Positions 1 to 12,302 are shown, counted from the first letter of the stretch. The stretch is 47,434 nucleotides of DNA from Clarireedia homoeocarpa (GCA_001465935.1 LNKV01000081.1:1-47434); one strand, 5' to 3'. Notes: a model not told the origin generated them from the sequence alone. Translations and numbers: made by a program.

Positions 1-3000
1 TTAATAAACTTTATTTATTATCTCGAGTTTATATAAATAAACTTTAATATTATAAGTTCTTATATATATTTAGGAGATAAGTAAGTTTTTAAATTAAATA
101 AAATATCTTTAAATATAATCGATTAATATTCGATTTTTAATAAACTATTTATATTCTAATATTATTATATATATATCTAAATAAATAATTAGAAAAAAGA
201 TAAATAATTAAATATAACTATTGATTATAAAGTTTATTAAAATATAATAAATAATTAAGAGTTTATTTTAACTATTATATCTTTTAACTTATAAAAGTGT
301 CTTTAAATATTTAATTATAAATCTAAGATTATAATAAAGTTATTAAAGAAAAGAAATATTAATTAGTATAAAACTATTTACTTTAAAGTTAATAAAAGTT
401 TTAGTTTAATAGAAGATATTATTTCTTACTAGTTTATATAATATTATTATATAGTTTCTATTTATTAATTTAGTTAAATCTAAATATCTTATATCTCTTA
501 AACTATCTAGAAAAGAGTTTTTATTTAAATACTATCTTTTATTTAATCTATTTCTAATTACTTTATATAAGTTATAACTTTAACTTAGATTTTAGTTAAG
601 ATATTATCTTTTTTCTTTATTTTCTTTATTATATCTTTATAAAGTTTATACTTAACTTTACTTATTATATAGTATAGAGTCTAAACTCGAGTAAGAGTAA
701 AAGAGAGAGAGTTTCGAGTAAAGTTACTAACTAATAAAATAACTTTTTAATTAAAAGAGAAGTAATATAGTATATTAGTAAGTAGAGATAGTTATATAAA
801 TAAAATAATAATAAAGATATCAAGTTAACTTTAAAGTATTTATTAACTTTTAATATAAATAGTAGTTTAGTTTTAATAGTTTATTATAATCGCTACTATT
901 TTAATAGAGATTTATTAGACTTACTTACTTATTATAATACTAATATTATTTATATCTAAATACTAAAGTATTTATATATCGACTTTATAATTCTTGTTTT
1001 TAAAATAATCTATAAGCGAATATATTCGATAATTATTATTTAACTTTTTAATAAAGTTTTAATATTTATTCTTTAAATTGATTTTATTAATAATACTTAT
1101 TAAGAGCTCGAACTATTAATAAAATAATTCGAAAAGCTAGCTTTCGAGTTAAATAAAAAATATATATATATTTTAAATATATTAGTATTTAACTAGATCT
1201 ATTAGAAAGTTAGTTATTTTATTGATTATTTACTTAGATATAATATTGTTTTAGATATATAATCTTTTATAATATTCGAGAGCTAAACCTTCTAATTAAT
1301 TTAATATAAATAAATATTTAATATTATTATTAACAAAGTTATATTTATATTAACTAATTCGATCTATAATAAATTTTCTTTATAATTAAATAGTAAGTTT
1401 TTTTTTATTAAAGAGTTTATTAGTTAAATATAAGATTTTAAATAATATATAATTAGATATTATTAAAATAGTATTATATTAATATAAAAGAGTAAGTAGT
1501 TATAAATTATATAACTAATATAATAATAATAGTTAGAGGGTGTTAAATAAATTATATTTAATTATCGATTAAAATAATAATTATTTTTTAATCTAATTTA
1601 CTAATATAATATACTTAGTATTTTAAACTATTAGTTATACTTAGAATTAGATTTATATCTCTATTATTTAAACTATTAGTATAATTATTAAATTAGTTAA
1701 TAATATAATTAAAAGAGTTTTTTAAATAGTTTTACTTTTAATCTTACTTTAATATCGACGGCCACCTCGATCACTAATATCTATATTTTAATTAAATTAA
1801 AGTGAAGAGAATATAAATAATACTAAATAACTTTATTAAATTATAAAGAGTTATATAAAAGAAAGAGAGTAATATTAAGAATCTAAAATAGACTTATCTT
1901 CTATTTAATATATAGTTTAGAATATTATTTAGTTAGTTTTAAGAGTATTCTAAATACTAAATTAAATATTAAAAATAGTAGTAGTATTTTATAAAGTATT
2001 ATAAGAAGGCGAGTTTACTTATTTAATTAATATAAAATAATCTATCTAATCTCTATTTTAAAGTTAGTTAGAAGGTATTCGATATATTATTATAATAAGT
2101 TTTTAGAGACTATATAGAATAAGTAATTTAAAGGGTATTAAGAGGTAATATTATATATCGGCGAGGCTAAAATAGATTTACTCTTACTATTTAGAGAATC
2201 TTTAAAAAAGAGATTTAAAGATAAAGAGAGATTAAATATTAATATTATTTAGATAGTTGTTAATATAGTTAAAAAGATAAATTAAGTTATTAATAATATA
2301 ATAAGACTACTAGTTAAGATACTGAATAATCTTAAAATTAATTATAAAGCTAAGAGGATTATAAGGATCTGAAAGCTTATATATAAAAAGAGATTATATA
2401 TTTAATTATATATATACTAATATATAGTTGTATACTTGATATCTAACTCACTCTTATAAAGGTTATATTCTTATATAGTATTGTGATAATTTAGTCAGAA
2501 TTATTATAATATTTTAAATATTTTATTTTTAAATTTTTTTAATAAATTTATAATTTTTTAATTATAATAATTCTAACTAAATTATATATATAAATTAATA
2601 TAAATATATAATAAAATAATATTATATATTAATAATATTAAAATAAATCTATTTTTATTATTTAAAAAAAATTATTAATTTAAAAATAAAAAGAGATTAA
2701 TTTACTAATATTATTTAAAAGATTATTAATATAATTAAAAAAATAAAATAAATTATAAATAATATAATAAGATTATTAATAAAAATATTAAATAATCTTA
2801 GAATTAATAATTAAAAAGTTAAAAAGATTTTAAAAATCTTAAAAACTTATATATATTAAAAGATTATATATAATTATATAAATTATATATTTAAAATATA
2901 TATATATATATATATATATATTAGTATTTTAAAAATCTATTTATAATATAAAGAGTTTTTATTTAAATCTTTAAATATTATTATAACGATTAAGTCTAAA

Positions 3001-3060
3001 TCGTTATATTTTATATATAAATATTTATATATATTAATAATTCAATATAAACTCTCTCTA
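1..3060. repeat. RIP-degraded AT-rich block
   Basis: This block is almost pure A/T with no credible reading frame. CpA is absent and TpG nearly absent in the first several hundred bases, while TpA is abundant, which is the signature of repeat-induced point mutation. A few GC-containing remnants survive (around 1750-1775 and 2155-2165), as expected of a mutated transposon. Two related copies of one repeat lie at about 2280-2400 and 2755-2875, and a (TA)n run is near 2898-2922. The same repeat reappears in the blocks at 13.8 kb and 46.9 kb. No gene is seen. Confidence 0.85.
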
Positions 3061-3093
3061 AACTATATTATATTATATTATTTACACTATTAA

Positions 3094-4959
3094 CTACATT
3101 GAATTCAAACAAGGGTCTACTAAAGAATCATCGTGGGAGCGAATATACCATGCTAGATCTCCTCCAGGGCGCTTCTCAGCAGTGCTGTGTCCGTTGCCTA
3201 GAAATGCCCATGGATTCGTATCCCTCTGGTATTCCCATTCCCAGTCTTCATAGCGCGGTGTCTTGATGGTTTCGAGATAATGCAATGTCGAGCCGGGCCA
3301 TAGAGCTACGATTCGACCACTCTTTGACCCGGCTTTGTACCAGCTCTTACAGTCTTCTGACCAGACCGTATATTGCATGAATTCATCTTTCCAACTATTA
3401 AAGGCTTTCGTGGGCTCTTGTCTCACGCTGAACGAGCGGATGTTTTCCTTCTGGAATTTCGACAGCATCTGCATCATGTAATCGACCTGGTGCTCAATAG
3501 CAATCAAGACTGGACCATTTCCCACGGGACAGTTGGGCCCTAGAGTCATGAAGAAGTTTGGGTAGTCGGGAGCTGTAAGGCCGAGATAAGCATTTATTTC
3601 AACTTGCCAGGCATCACTGAGACTTTGACCAGATACCCCCACGATTGGAAATCGAGGCTTATAAGTGGTGTTGAAGCCAGTGGCGCAGATGAGCACATCG
3701 ACTTCATATGTGACTCCCATTTCAGTGACAATCCCTTCCTCTGATATCCGGCCAATATTGCCTATAACTGTCTCAACCTTCTCATCCAACAGCGCTTCCA
3801 GATACCCTGTACCTGGCGTGGGCCTACGGCACCCAAAAGCAAAGCTGGGTAGCAGGTGGTTGGAGAGCTGATGACCATCTAACTTCGTCAACATCGAGGA
3901 TCGCACATGCTGGCGTGCATTTTCCTGCATCAAGGATCCTTTATGGAATGTTTCAAAAGTTCCATTCATTCTACGCTCGATCTGCTGTCGCATCTCGAGG
4001 TGGGCTTGGGGGTCAGATGCAAAATGATGCATGTCCTCGCTCGTATATTTTCTATATTCCTCGCCGACCGGTGGCGCTATCCATGTAGGCTGGCGTATAA
4101 AATGAAAGAGTTTGTCAACCTGAGACTTGATCGCAGGTAGGATTTGTATACCAGAAGACCTGACTCATGTCAATAACTAAAAGGCGATGATCTCAGAGGA
4201 GCTTCTTACCCGTTGCCGATCAGTCCGACCCTCTTGCCAGACAAGTCAACCGTCTTGTCCCACGATGCGCTATGTAGGAGTTTGCCCTTGTAAGTCTGGA
4301 GACCCGGTATGCTTGGCCACTCCCAGTGGTTGAGAATACCTGTCGCATTTATGAACACATGGGCTGAGATCAAGTGTTGCGTATTCGAGCGCAGGTCTTT
4401 GACGCCAACATTCCATTGAGCATTTTCCACTGACCAGTCAGCACGAATGACTTGATGCTCAAATTTGATGTATTGCTGCAGATTATGGCGAGTGCAGAAG
4501 TCTTTGAAGTATTGGTGAATCTCTGAGGAGCCAGCGTAGTTTGCAGACCAGTCTGTCTTGGGTTCAAAAGACCAACAATAACCTAAAGCCAACCGTGAAT
4601 AAAAATTTAGTCACTTGGACCAATTTAACTCACAGTGAGACGGGACGTCGCATGCGCAACCGGGATATGTCTATTATTGTATAAGCAATGGATTACAACT
4701 ACGAGAGTGCGTTGTATGTTTCAGTCACGCTTACATTTTCATACCAGGTCCCTGAGACCTCCGGATTCTTCTCCAAGACCGTCAGTTCCAAATCACCAAA
4801 GTGACGCTGTAGTTTGTAGGCAAGGAGTAAGCCCGATGCGCCTGCGCCGGTCACGATAACTTTGAGTGTACGCTGCGGCTGGAAGATTGGACCAGTGAAA
4901 AGGGGCTTTACGTGCTTATGGCGCGCACCATTTTCCATCTTAGTAAAAGTAGCCATCAT
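3094..4959 (-). CDS. Baeyer-Villiger / flavin-dependent monooxygenase
   Basis: This class B flavin monooxygenase would use FAD and NADPH to insert oxygen next to a ketone or to hydroxylate a substrate. Four exons (4959-4735, 4670-4634, 4582-4210, 4159-3094) give 566 residues, normal for the family. The introns are 64, 51 and 50 bp. The FAD Rossmann motif GAGASG is at residues 38-43. The Baeyer-Villiger fingerprint (Y-K-G-x3-H-x3-W-D) is at 185-196. The NADPH motif GNGSSG (210-215) is created by splicing intron 3, and an ATGF motif follows in the C-terminal half. One oddity is the tiny exon 2, which reads T-YPGCACD where the family normally has R-YPG. The start is one of two adjacent ATGs (4959 or 4956); in-frame codons further upstream have no ATG. 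The gene is divergent from the P450 and very likely shares its promoter. The substrate is unknown. The 3' end abuts the AT block. Confidence 0.93.
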
Positions 4960-5257
4960 CAATATTGTATATTTAAAATTTTCTACTTCATCCAAATTGA
5001 GATGCTCCCTAAGCCATCATACTATTTAAAACTCATTCGATTATGATTTTAAGCGAGCACGGGTGATCGCTTGAACAATTCCGATGATCCTTCGGTCCAT
5101 CCATCCGAGTCGGCCGGTTCACTCGCCGATATACAGGCCCAGTATTCACTTACCTAGAGGCCGAGGACTATTGTAGACACTGCACTGGAATTTTTTTTTT
5201 TAAATCGTCTTGTGTTGTTACTCACAGCAGTCGCATTTGCAGTAGCATCGTTTCGTC
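4960..5257. promoter_or_regulatory. Bidirectional promoter, BVMO/P450
   Basis: These 298 bp separate two divergent start codons, so they must carry the control of both genes. An inverted repeat CGAGT-N10-ACTCG at 5106-5125 encloses CGGCCGG, which resembles the CGG-based sites of Zn2Cys6 regulators. A short T-run sits near 5190-5200. Binding of the regulator at 38-40.8 kb is a guess. Confidence 0.5.
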
Positions 5258-6984
5258 ATGTTGGAGAGCGCCCCCGCCTTCATCAATTTTTCTCTCTACC
5301 TTTGTGGCGCCGCGGCAGCATGTGTAAGTCGTTAACTCTCTGAGACTATAATTGATTTAGCTGATCTTGAGTCGTGTATCTAGCTCGTCACTTTCTCTCT
5401 AGGAACTGGATTCTACAATGCCTACCTTCACCCAGCTAGCAAGTTTCCTGGTCCTAAACTCTGGTCCGCGTTCCATGTTTTTAAAGACTTTACCTGCGCG
5501 ACCGGAGAGATTGATAACAAATTGTGTGAGCTTCATGAGAAATATGGACCTGTTGTGCGCATATCCCCAGATGAATTATCATTTAGAGACGAGAGAGCCT
5601 GGAAAGACATCTACGCACACCCCAACTATCTGGCAAAATGGCCGCGGTTTGCATTTGTGAACGATAAGCCTGATACGCCGGCAGACATCATCAACTCTAC
5701 ACATGCCGATCATGCTCGAATTCGCCGTCAGTTTTCTCATGCATTTTCCGAAAAGGCACTACGAGAGCAGGAAGGCTTAATCACTGGCTACATTGATCTG
5801 CTGATGGACAAGCTTACAGATCTTGCCACGAGTGGCGCAAAAGTTGATATGGTGAAATGGTATAACTTCACTACCTTCGACATCATCAGTGATCTAGCCT
5901 TTGGCGAGTCCTTTTTCTCGTTGAGTAACGGAGAGTATCACCCATGGGTCTCCTCCGTATTCAACAATATCCGCACATTTAATGTAATCCGCTCTTTTGC
6001 ATCTTACCCAGGCAGCAAGTTGATTGTGGGACTCATTGCATCGTCCGAATTGCGAAAGTCTAGAACGATTCACAAGGATTATAGTCGCAAGACCGTACTG
6101 AAACGTCTCGCCCAAGGTACTATGGAGGAGCGAAAGGACTTCATCTCATATGCCCTGAAACATAAAGATGAAGAAGGGGAACAATCTATGACAGAGGGAG
6201 AAATTATAAGAACTGCGAGTACCCTCATCATGGCCGGCTCCGAGACCACAGCGACTCTGCTTTCGGGTGTTACATATTTGCTCTGCACCTACCCAGATGC
6301 TCTGCGCAAGGTACGTTCCTACGAGCCATTACGTTCTGAAGATCTGCATGTCCAGGTATTGAACCTTGTTTTAGGTCACCGAGGAAGTACGAAGTGCTTT
6401 CAAGGCAGAGAGTGATATCAACTTTACCAATACGCCATCCCGACTCACATACATGATCGCATGCTTGGATGAGGCGCTGCGCCTCTACCCACCAGCGCCA
6501 TTCCTAAGTCAAAGATTGACTCCTCCTGGAATCACCGAGATTGCTGGGTATCAAGTCCCGGGTGGAGTAAGTTTTGATAAAAATTTCCCAGTCCATCTGT
6601 AAAATATCCAACTGATGCTAACGTGTGTCTAAACCATAGATGGGCGTAGGCGTGTCTCGTCTTGCAGCTAGTCACTGTCCCGAGTCTTTTTTTGAAGGTG
6701 ACCGCTTTCATCCAGAACGCTGGCTTGAGCCCGCATCCAAAGATTCTAAGTCTCCCTTTTTCAATGACGCCCGTACTTCGTTCCAGTCTTTTCTTGTAGG
6801 GCCTGGGGCCTGCCTAGGAAGGAACTTGGCCTACAATGAGATGCGCACCATTCTAGCGAGGTTGTTATGGAAATTTGATATCGAGTTATGCCCTGAGAGT
6901 AGGGAATGGATTAAAGGTCAGAAAACTTTTCTGGTCTGGGATAAGCCACCGTTGATGTGCAAGTTGAATTTAAGGCAAACATGA
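5258..6984 (+). CDS. Cytochrome P450 monooxygenase
   Basis: This is a microsomal fungal P450 that would hydroxylate or oxidise a small molecule. Exons 5258-5323, 5384-6310, 6375-6566 and 6640-6984 give 509 residues. The start ATG opens a hydrophobic N-terminal anchor, followed by a proline-rich hinge (KFPGPKLW). The I-helix AGSETT is at residues 306-311, the K-helix ExxR at E364-R367, and a PERW motif precedes the heme loop. The heme-ligand cysteine is C453 in FLVGPGACLG. In that loop G451 replaces the arginine that normally contacts a heme propionate. Everything else looks intact and the frame is open, so I read it as functional but unusual. It resembles the fungal families that include trichothecene and aflatoxin tailoring P450s, but I cannot assign a CYP family. 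It pairs head-to-head with the Baeyer-Villiger gene, suggesting sequential oxidation. Confidence 0.93.
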
Positions 6985-7278
6985 GAGCGGGGCTGACCTG
7001 TAGACTATGATGAGGCGAGGCGCATTGAAATTAGTCCATTTACGATTGGTTAAATATACTAAGTGCAAGCTTCAAAGATATTATCATGAATTTATAAATT
7101 AGTAAAATCTAAAAGTTTTAGTATTTGTTCCGGTCCATACGTAAATTTCCCTATTTCATAAATGGACTACGTCCATTAGCAAATAGACTGGATTTATGAC
7201 TGGACTAGTCGATTAGTCAATGAACGTAGTCGATATGTAAATTAAGGCGATTTATAAATAGACTTAGTTTATTTGTTA

Positions 7279-7520
7279 CTATGCCCCCCCAAGAACAAAG
7301 GTTATTTGATAGGTTTCGCTACTGAAATAACTAGAAGACAGATAAGAGATTTTAACTACTCAAAATCGATAAATTAAGTCCGAAGATACTTCGGAATTAA
7401 AGGTTTACGTAGTTTTTCAATTTCGAATATAATCTATCGATTTTGAGTAATTAAACCTTCTTGTTTATACCCTCTGTGGTAAAACCCACCAAATAACCTT
7501 TATTCTTGAGGGGCCATAGT
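7279..7520. mobile_element. MITE (G-run/AATAAAGGTTAT family), nested
   Basis: The left end reads CCCCCCCAAGAACAAAGG TTATTTG and the right end is its near-perfect inverse complement, flanked by CTATG/CATAG. A hairpin (CCGAAGATACTTCGG) lies in the centre. There is no coding potential. It is inserted inside the 927-bp TIR element and is therefore younger than it. Confidence 0.75.
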
Positions 7521-7611
7521 AATACCCTAAAGTAGGTAGTATCCACCGCACAAATATATAGTTCTAATAGTTGATAATCCTTCTTTCTTTTATACTATAC
7601 TACTTGATTAT

Positions 7612-7683
7612 AACCTCGCCGGCGCCCCCCCAGATAACCTCACCAGTGCCCCCTCAGATAACCTCGCTAGCACCCCCTCAGAT
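7612..7683. repeat. 24-bp tandem repeat, 3 copies
   Basis: Three consecutive 24-bp units (7612-7635, 7636-7659, 7660-7683) share AACCTC and a C-run followed by CAGAT. They are local GC-rich islands inside an AT-rich transposon interior. Units differ mostly by C/T and G/A changes. Confidence 0.8.
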
Positions 7684-8202
7684 TATCGATAACTTCCCTA
7701 GTTATACTGATAAGGATTATAACTGTAGATAGCTAGCTAGTATAGTATTACGTACTGAGAAAGCACTAGTATCGAAGGAAAATAGTGATAGTGAGGTAGT
7801 TGAGGGACCTAGGAAAAATAAACAGTAGCAAGCTAATACTACTAGGGAAGTGAGGTAAATAGTATTTGTATATAGACTAGTTGAGATACAAATTAAAAGT
7901 GTTTATATATAGATATAGTCTATTTATAAATAGACTCTTATTTATATATCAACTACGTTCATTGACTAATCGACTAGTCCAGTTATAAATCCAGTCTATT
8001 TGCTAATAGACGTAGTCTATTTATGAAATAGGGAAATTTGTGTACGGACCGGAATATATTAAATTATCTAACTCATTTAGAATTTCAAACCTCGTGCATT
8101 AGTTGAAGCAAGTTGGGTATAATTATAAGATCGCCGCTTATAGGTTGAATCTAAATGTGAGAATGAGATCCATATCCATCTCCACCGCCAACGTAATCGA
8201 TA

Positions 8203-8410
8203 AATGAGGGCATTACCAAATCGAGGAATGATCCACGAATGTCGATTTTCCATTGCTTTTTCATTTGTAAGCTACAGAAAATGCCAGAATCGTTAATTTG
8301 TCACAGCTTGAGGATATAAACCTCCTTCAAGCAGTTAGTTATATAGTTCAGCAGATAGATCAATTCAGTTCATTTCAATGCAAGCACTCCTCCAAGAGCT
8401 CTAGCTTCTC
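8203..8410 (+). repeat. Diverged promoter-like repeat, copy 1
   Basis: This segment matches 12303-12510 over about 200 bp. The best-conserved part is GAGGATATAAACCTCCTTCA followed by a TTCAG/GATAGATCA stretch and an ATG. Here the ATG at 8378 opens only MQALLQEL before a stop codon. It looks like the core promoter and first codons of a lost or truncated gene. Confidence 0.6.
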
Positions 8411-8662
8411 GCACTAAATTACATACATAGTCTTTACGCGTTATTAAGGGGTAGTAATCAAATCTTTGTACTAAGTAATATATTATCAGTATGTACGGCT
8501 TTCTTGATGAATATTGATTCGGATCTTCTTTTGATTATAATTTATTACCACTTCATATATAGGAGTTCTAAGTTTATATTATTGCATACCGCTTTTCAGC
8601 AACTCATGCTAATGTTTGTATTAGTATCTCTCTTCTATTATATAGAGCCTGAAAGACGAAAC

Positions 8663-10418
8663 TCACTTAATCCATATTGTACGTGATTCGGCATAGCCAC
8701 GTAGAGCATATTCGCCTAGCTCTCGGCCAATCCCACTGCTCTTAAATCCCCCTGATGGAACCTGGGGCCCGACCATCGTCGCACAATTGATGCAGATGGT
8801 ACCAGCTTCGACTTGCCGCCATAAGCGAATGGCTCTGCTCATGTTCTGCGTATAGATCGAGCCTTACATGAGCTTATTCAGCGTGGTTCAACATGTTGAT
8901 ATGAAACTTGTCATAGGGAGAACCGAAACGTAGACCTACCGGAAAGTCCATATTCGGTATCATTTGCCATCTCTAGTGCTTCCTCCTCTGTCTTGAATAC
9001 CTCAACACACAATACAGGGCCAAATATCTCTTCACGATAGATCTTTGAACGGCGATCGGCGTGTTTGAAGATGGTCGGCGCAACATAATACCCCGTCGTC
9101 GCATTCTGCGCATTCCCTATCACCATCTCGGTACTCTTCTTGCCCTCGCTGATATACTCGATAACCTTTTCATATTGCATCTTATCAACTAATGGCCCAT
9201 AGGTTGTCGTTGGCTTTTGTGGATCTGCACCCAGTGAAGCCGCGATGGCCTCAAACGCATCTCGCAGTCGTGCAATAAAGGCATCGGCGATATTTTCATG
9301 AACAAATAGACGTGAGGTAGCAGCGCAGATCTGCCCACTGTTGGCAGTGATGCCTCGAACAGACCACAGGACTGCCGTCTCCAAGTCTGCATCGTCGAAG
9401 ACAATAGCTGGGCCCTTGCCGCCAAGCTCGAGCGTCACACGCTTCAAGTTGGACTCTGTTGCTGCTACTTGGACCCTCTTGCCGGTTGCAAGAGAGCCGG
9501 TAAATGATATCTTTTGAATGCCCATATGGCTTGCAATAGCATGGCCGACTGCGCCATCACCTAAACGTCGCTTTATCAGTCTCATCACAATAAACCCGTA
9601 TCAAGATGCCTCGCTCAAGCTTACCAATAACGATATTGAAGACGCCAGCAGGGAACCGAGCGCTTTGCACTAGGTAGCCAAAAGCCAGCGTCCCAAGGGG
9701 CGATTTCTCACTCGGCTTTACAATGACCGTATTTCCTAGGGCAAGGGCTGGCGCAACCTTCCACGCTAAGAAATGCAGGGATCCATTCCATGCCGTGACG
9801 GCTGCACACACACCCAGCGGTTTCTGCTCCACAATCTTATAGAAGCCATCTTCTGGTGGGTATGAGTCACCTTTGACCTTATCTGCCCATCCAGCATAGT
9901 CTACATGTGGCGAGAGTGCTATGGTCAGACAAATTTTTGCAAGCAGTAGGAGTGATGCTGCTAGGGTATAAGACGTACAGCGAAAGACATCAGCAACACG
10001 AGGAATATCTCCACGCAAGACCATAGAGAATGGACGACCCGAGGCCAGACTCTCATAGTAGGCCAACGCTTGCCCGTTCTCTTCGATCAAATCGGCGAGC
10101 CGATTCAAGAGTCTGGCACGTTGTGCCCCAGTGGCTGCAGCCCATTCACCCGTCTTGAATGCTCGAGATGCCGCTGAGACAGCGGCATCTACATCAGCTT
10201 CACTGGCCCCTATGAGCTCATGGAAGGGCTGGGCATCTTTCGGATTGTACAGCGTCCATGGCTTGCCGTGCCCTGGGAAATACTATGATCGCGATGACCG
10301 TGATCAGCGTCTTTTCTTCATCAACTTATTTGGGCGCCCAACGAACCACATTGTCAATAAAACAACCCAGTTGGGGTGGTGAGAAGGGATCGAGGAGTGG
10401 AGTGGTTGTGGCTGCCAT
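8663..10418 (-). CDS. Aldehyde dehydrogenase (NAD(P)+)
   Basis: This enzyme would oxidise an aldehyde to the acid. Five exons (10418-10347, 10282-9979, 9900-9625, 9560-8940, 8862-8663) give 490 residues, the standard family length. The substrate-loop Asn region is in AVTAWNGS (many homologues have PWN), and the cofactor lysine is in IVKPSEKSP. The catalytic base is E262 in LELGGKGP, and the nucleophile is C296 in NSGQICAATSR. The C-terminus has EIFGPVL and the usual GGFKSSGIGRELGEYALRGY segment. The FRYYAGWADK motif is rebuilt exactly by splicing intron 2, and GSIYTQNMSR by intron 4, which supports the model. The first donor site is the least certain (GTG|GTTCGT assumed). The gene is head-to-head with the alcohol dehydrogenase, so the pair could convert an alcohol to an acid. 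The substrate is unknown. Confidence 0.93.
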
Positions 10419-10820
10419 CTGATTCAATTTTTTATCATAGCCGTCCGTGGATTATTTGATAAGAACAAGATCAAATATATTAGAAGTCGTTGAAGGCATC
10501 ATTTTTTTGTTTTTTGTTTTTTCAATAACTGTCATTCTAGTCACCAGTCACATCCTGCAGGCCCTTGTGCATGCGCGACTTGTCTTGTCCATCCCCGTCG
10601 CTCGGCTCCGTAGGATCAGGTCCGAAATAATTACCGGGCGCCCGAGTTTAATAACACCAACACATACTCTGTAGATCTATATGCGCTTCCGATAGCAACT
10701 CTCTTAATAAGTTTTAAAGGATACTGAATTTGACCAGGTGATTAATCCCAAGTCAAGAACGCCTTTAGAGTTGTGTAGCGAGCCCAGCAATACCCCAACA
10801 GACAACAGACAACAGACAAC
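10419..10820. promoter_or_regulatory. Bidirectional promoter, ALDH/ADH
   Basis: These 402 bp separate the divergent start codons of two dehydrogenase genes. A perfect 10-bp palindrome CGGGCGCCCG lies at 10635-10644, in a cluster of CGG/CCG triplets (10605-10645) that could be read by a Zn2Cys6 factor. GACAACA repeats directly precede the ADH start (10799-10820). No other gene is seen. Confidence 0.45.
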
Positions 10821-12250
10821 ATGACCTCTCAGATAGCCACAATGCGTGCAGCAACGGTTATAGAAGTATGCAAATTTTACAAATCTGTCCCAAGTTAAAC
10901 GCAAGCCTCAAGCTGACGTTGACGGAATGCATCTAGTTCAATAAGCCTTTGCAGATCCTGCAACTGCCTATCCCCGTGCCCGCGCCCGATCAGATTCTGG
11001 TCAAGGTACTCGCTTCATCACTCTGTAATTCTGATCTTGCGGGCTGGATGGGAGTCGTCGGCGCCGTCACGCCCTATTGTGGAGGTCATGAACGTACGTA
11101 GATTCAGGCTCTGAATCACACCACTGGAGACCAACAGATGCTAATTAACCCTACCCATATATAGCGGTGGGCGTGGTGGAGTCAGTTGGCAGCAGTGTCA
11201 GAGGATTTGCGAAAGGGGACCGCGTTGGCTTCATGCCGGCCTCATTCACATGTCGTATGTTATATACTCGGGAGAATCTGCACGCAACGTTAGCTAAGCC
11301 CGTCTCCACAGTCGAATGTAGTGAGTGTATAAGTGGAAACCATCGATTCTGCGCCAATAAGACTGCCGTCGGTTTCAAGGGCCCGTATGGCGGATTCAGT
11401 GAGTTCTGCCTTGCGGATCCTCTGTCCACCGTAAAGATTCCAGCAACTTTGTCCAATGAGGTGTAAGTCATAATGATCCTACTTGGGCTTGTCAGAAAAC
11501 TTCTACCTATCAATTCGACTGATACTGATACTGATGCTCTCTCTGATAGCGCTGCTCCGCTCTTGTGTGCAGGAGTCACTGCGTACGGAGCGTTGAGGAA
11601 GGTTTCTCAGTTCTTGCCTGGTGGAAGAACAGTAAATATCATCGGCAGTGGAGGAGTTGGTATGTATACTCAATCTATGGATAACATTATTATAAGATCT
11701 GTGCTCATCGGTCGTGTTAGGGCACCTAGTGATCATGTATGCTAAAGCCATGGGTTATCGAGTCAATGCCTGTACATCCCCTTAAATTATCTATCTTGAC
11801 CCCAGATAATTAATGCTAATATAACCACCAGTTGATGTAACAGAAGACAAGATTCAGCTCGCCTTACAATCGGGCGCAAACAAGGCTTTCAATACGACAA
11901 CATTAGCCATTTCCGACATACCACAGGCTGCAGCCACCATTGTGGCCTCTGGCGCAGCTCCAGCATACGAGTTGGCATTCCGGGCAACACAAAACCATGG
12001 CCACATTATTGCTATTGGAGTACCCAAGGCTAGTATTCCTGTCGATATCTTGGATATGGTCAAACGAGAACTCGTGCTCGTGGCAACAAACCAGGGCACC
12101 AAGCAGGAATTGGCCGAAGCGCTCGAAGTTGCTGCAGACCACAATATCCAACCGGTCTATGAGATTAGAGAGCTGGATCAGATCAATGAGGGTTTCCAAG
12201 ATATGCTGAAGGGTAAAATCTCGGGGCGACTGGTATATAAAATGGGGTGA
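10821..12250 (+). CDS. Zinc-dependent alcohol dehydrogenase (MDR)
   Basis: This medium-chain zinc alcohol dehydrogenase would interconvert an alcohol and an aldehyde or ketone with NAD(P). Seven exons (10821-10865, 10946-11093, 11165-11254, 11312-11462, 11550-11659, 11721-11771, 11832-12250) give 337 residues. Catalytic zinc ligands are C42 (CNSD), H63 (GHE) and C151 (APLLCAG). The structural zinc set C94-x2-C97-x2-C100-x7-C108 appears only after removing the 57-bp third intron, which confirms that splice. The cofactor Rossmann motif GSGGVG is near 177-182, and AIGVPKA is near the C-terminal half. Length and motifs match microbial propanol-preferring enzymes. The first intron's acceptor could be one of two nearby AGs. 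The divergent ALDH neighbour suggests a two-step oxidation. Confidence 0.93.
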
Positions 12251-12302
12251 TGTACCAGAGGCTAATTATCTTTAATTCATTGAACTCCCATCCATTGTGA
12301 GA

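Larger units (their letters stand above)
7128..8054. mobile_element. 927-bp TIR DNA element, non-autonomous
   Basis: The two ends are inverted repeats of about 115 bp with few mismatches, each beginning TTCCGGTCC and continuing through matching AAATTTCCCTATTTCAT and GGACTAGTCGATTAGTCAAT blocks. The interior has no transposase. It carries a second, smaller inverted-repeat element (7279-7520) and a 24-bp tandem repeat. I see no clear target-site duplication. A relic of the same family lies near 28.4-28.5 kb in inverse orientation. The rest of the 6985-8662 gap holds the promoter-like repeat at 8203-8410 and no gene. Confidence 0.8.

Noticed and set aside
3665..4140. Plus-strand frames over the Baeyer-Villiger gene
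   Set aside because: They are antisense shadows of conserved flavoprotein exons and contain no recognisable domain.
7612..7683. CRISPR-like array
   Set aside because: The units are direct tandem copies with no spacers, inside a eukaryotic transposon.
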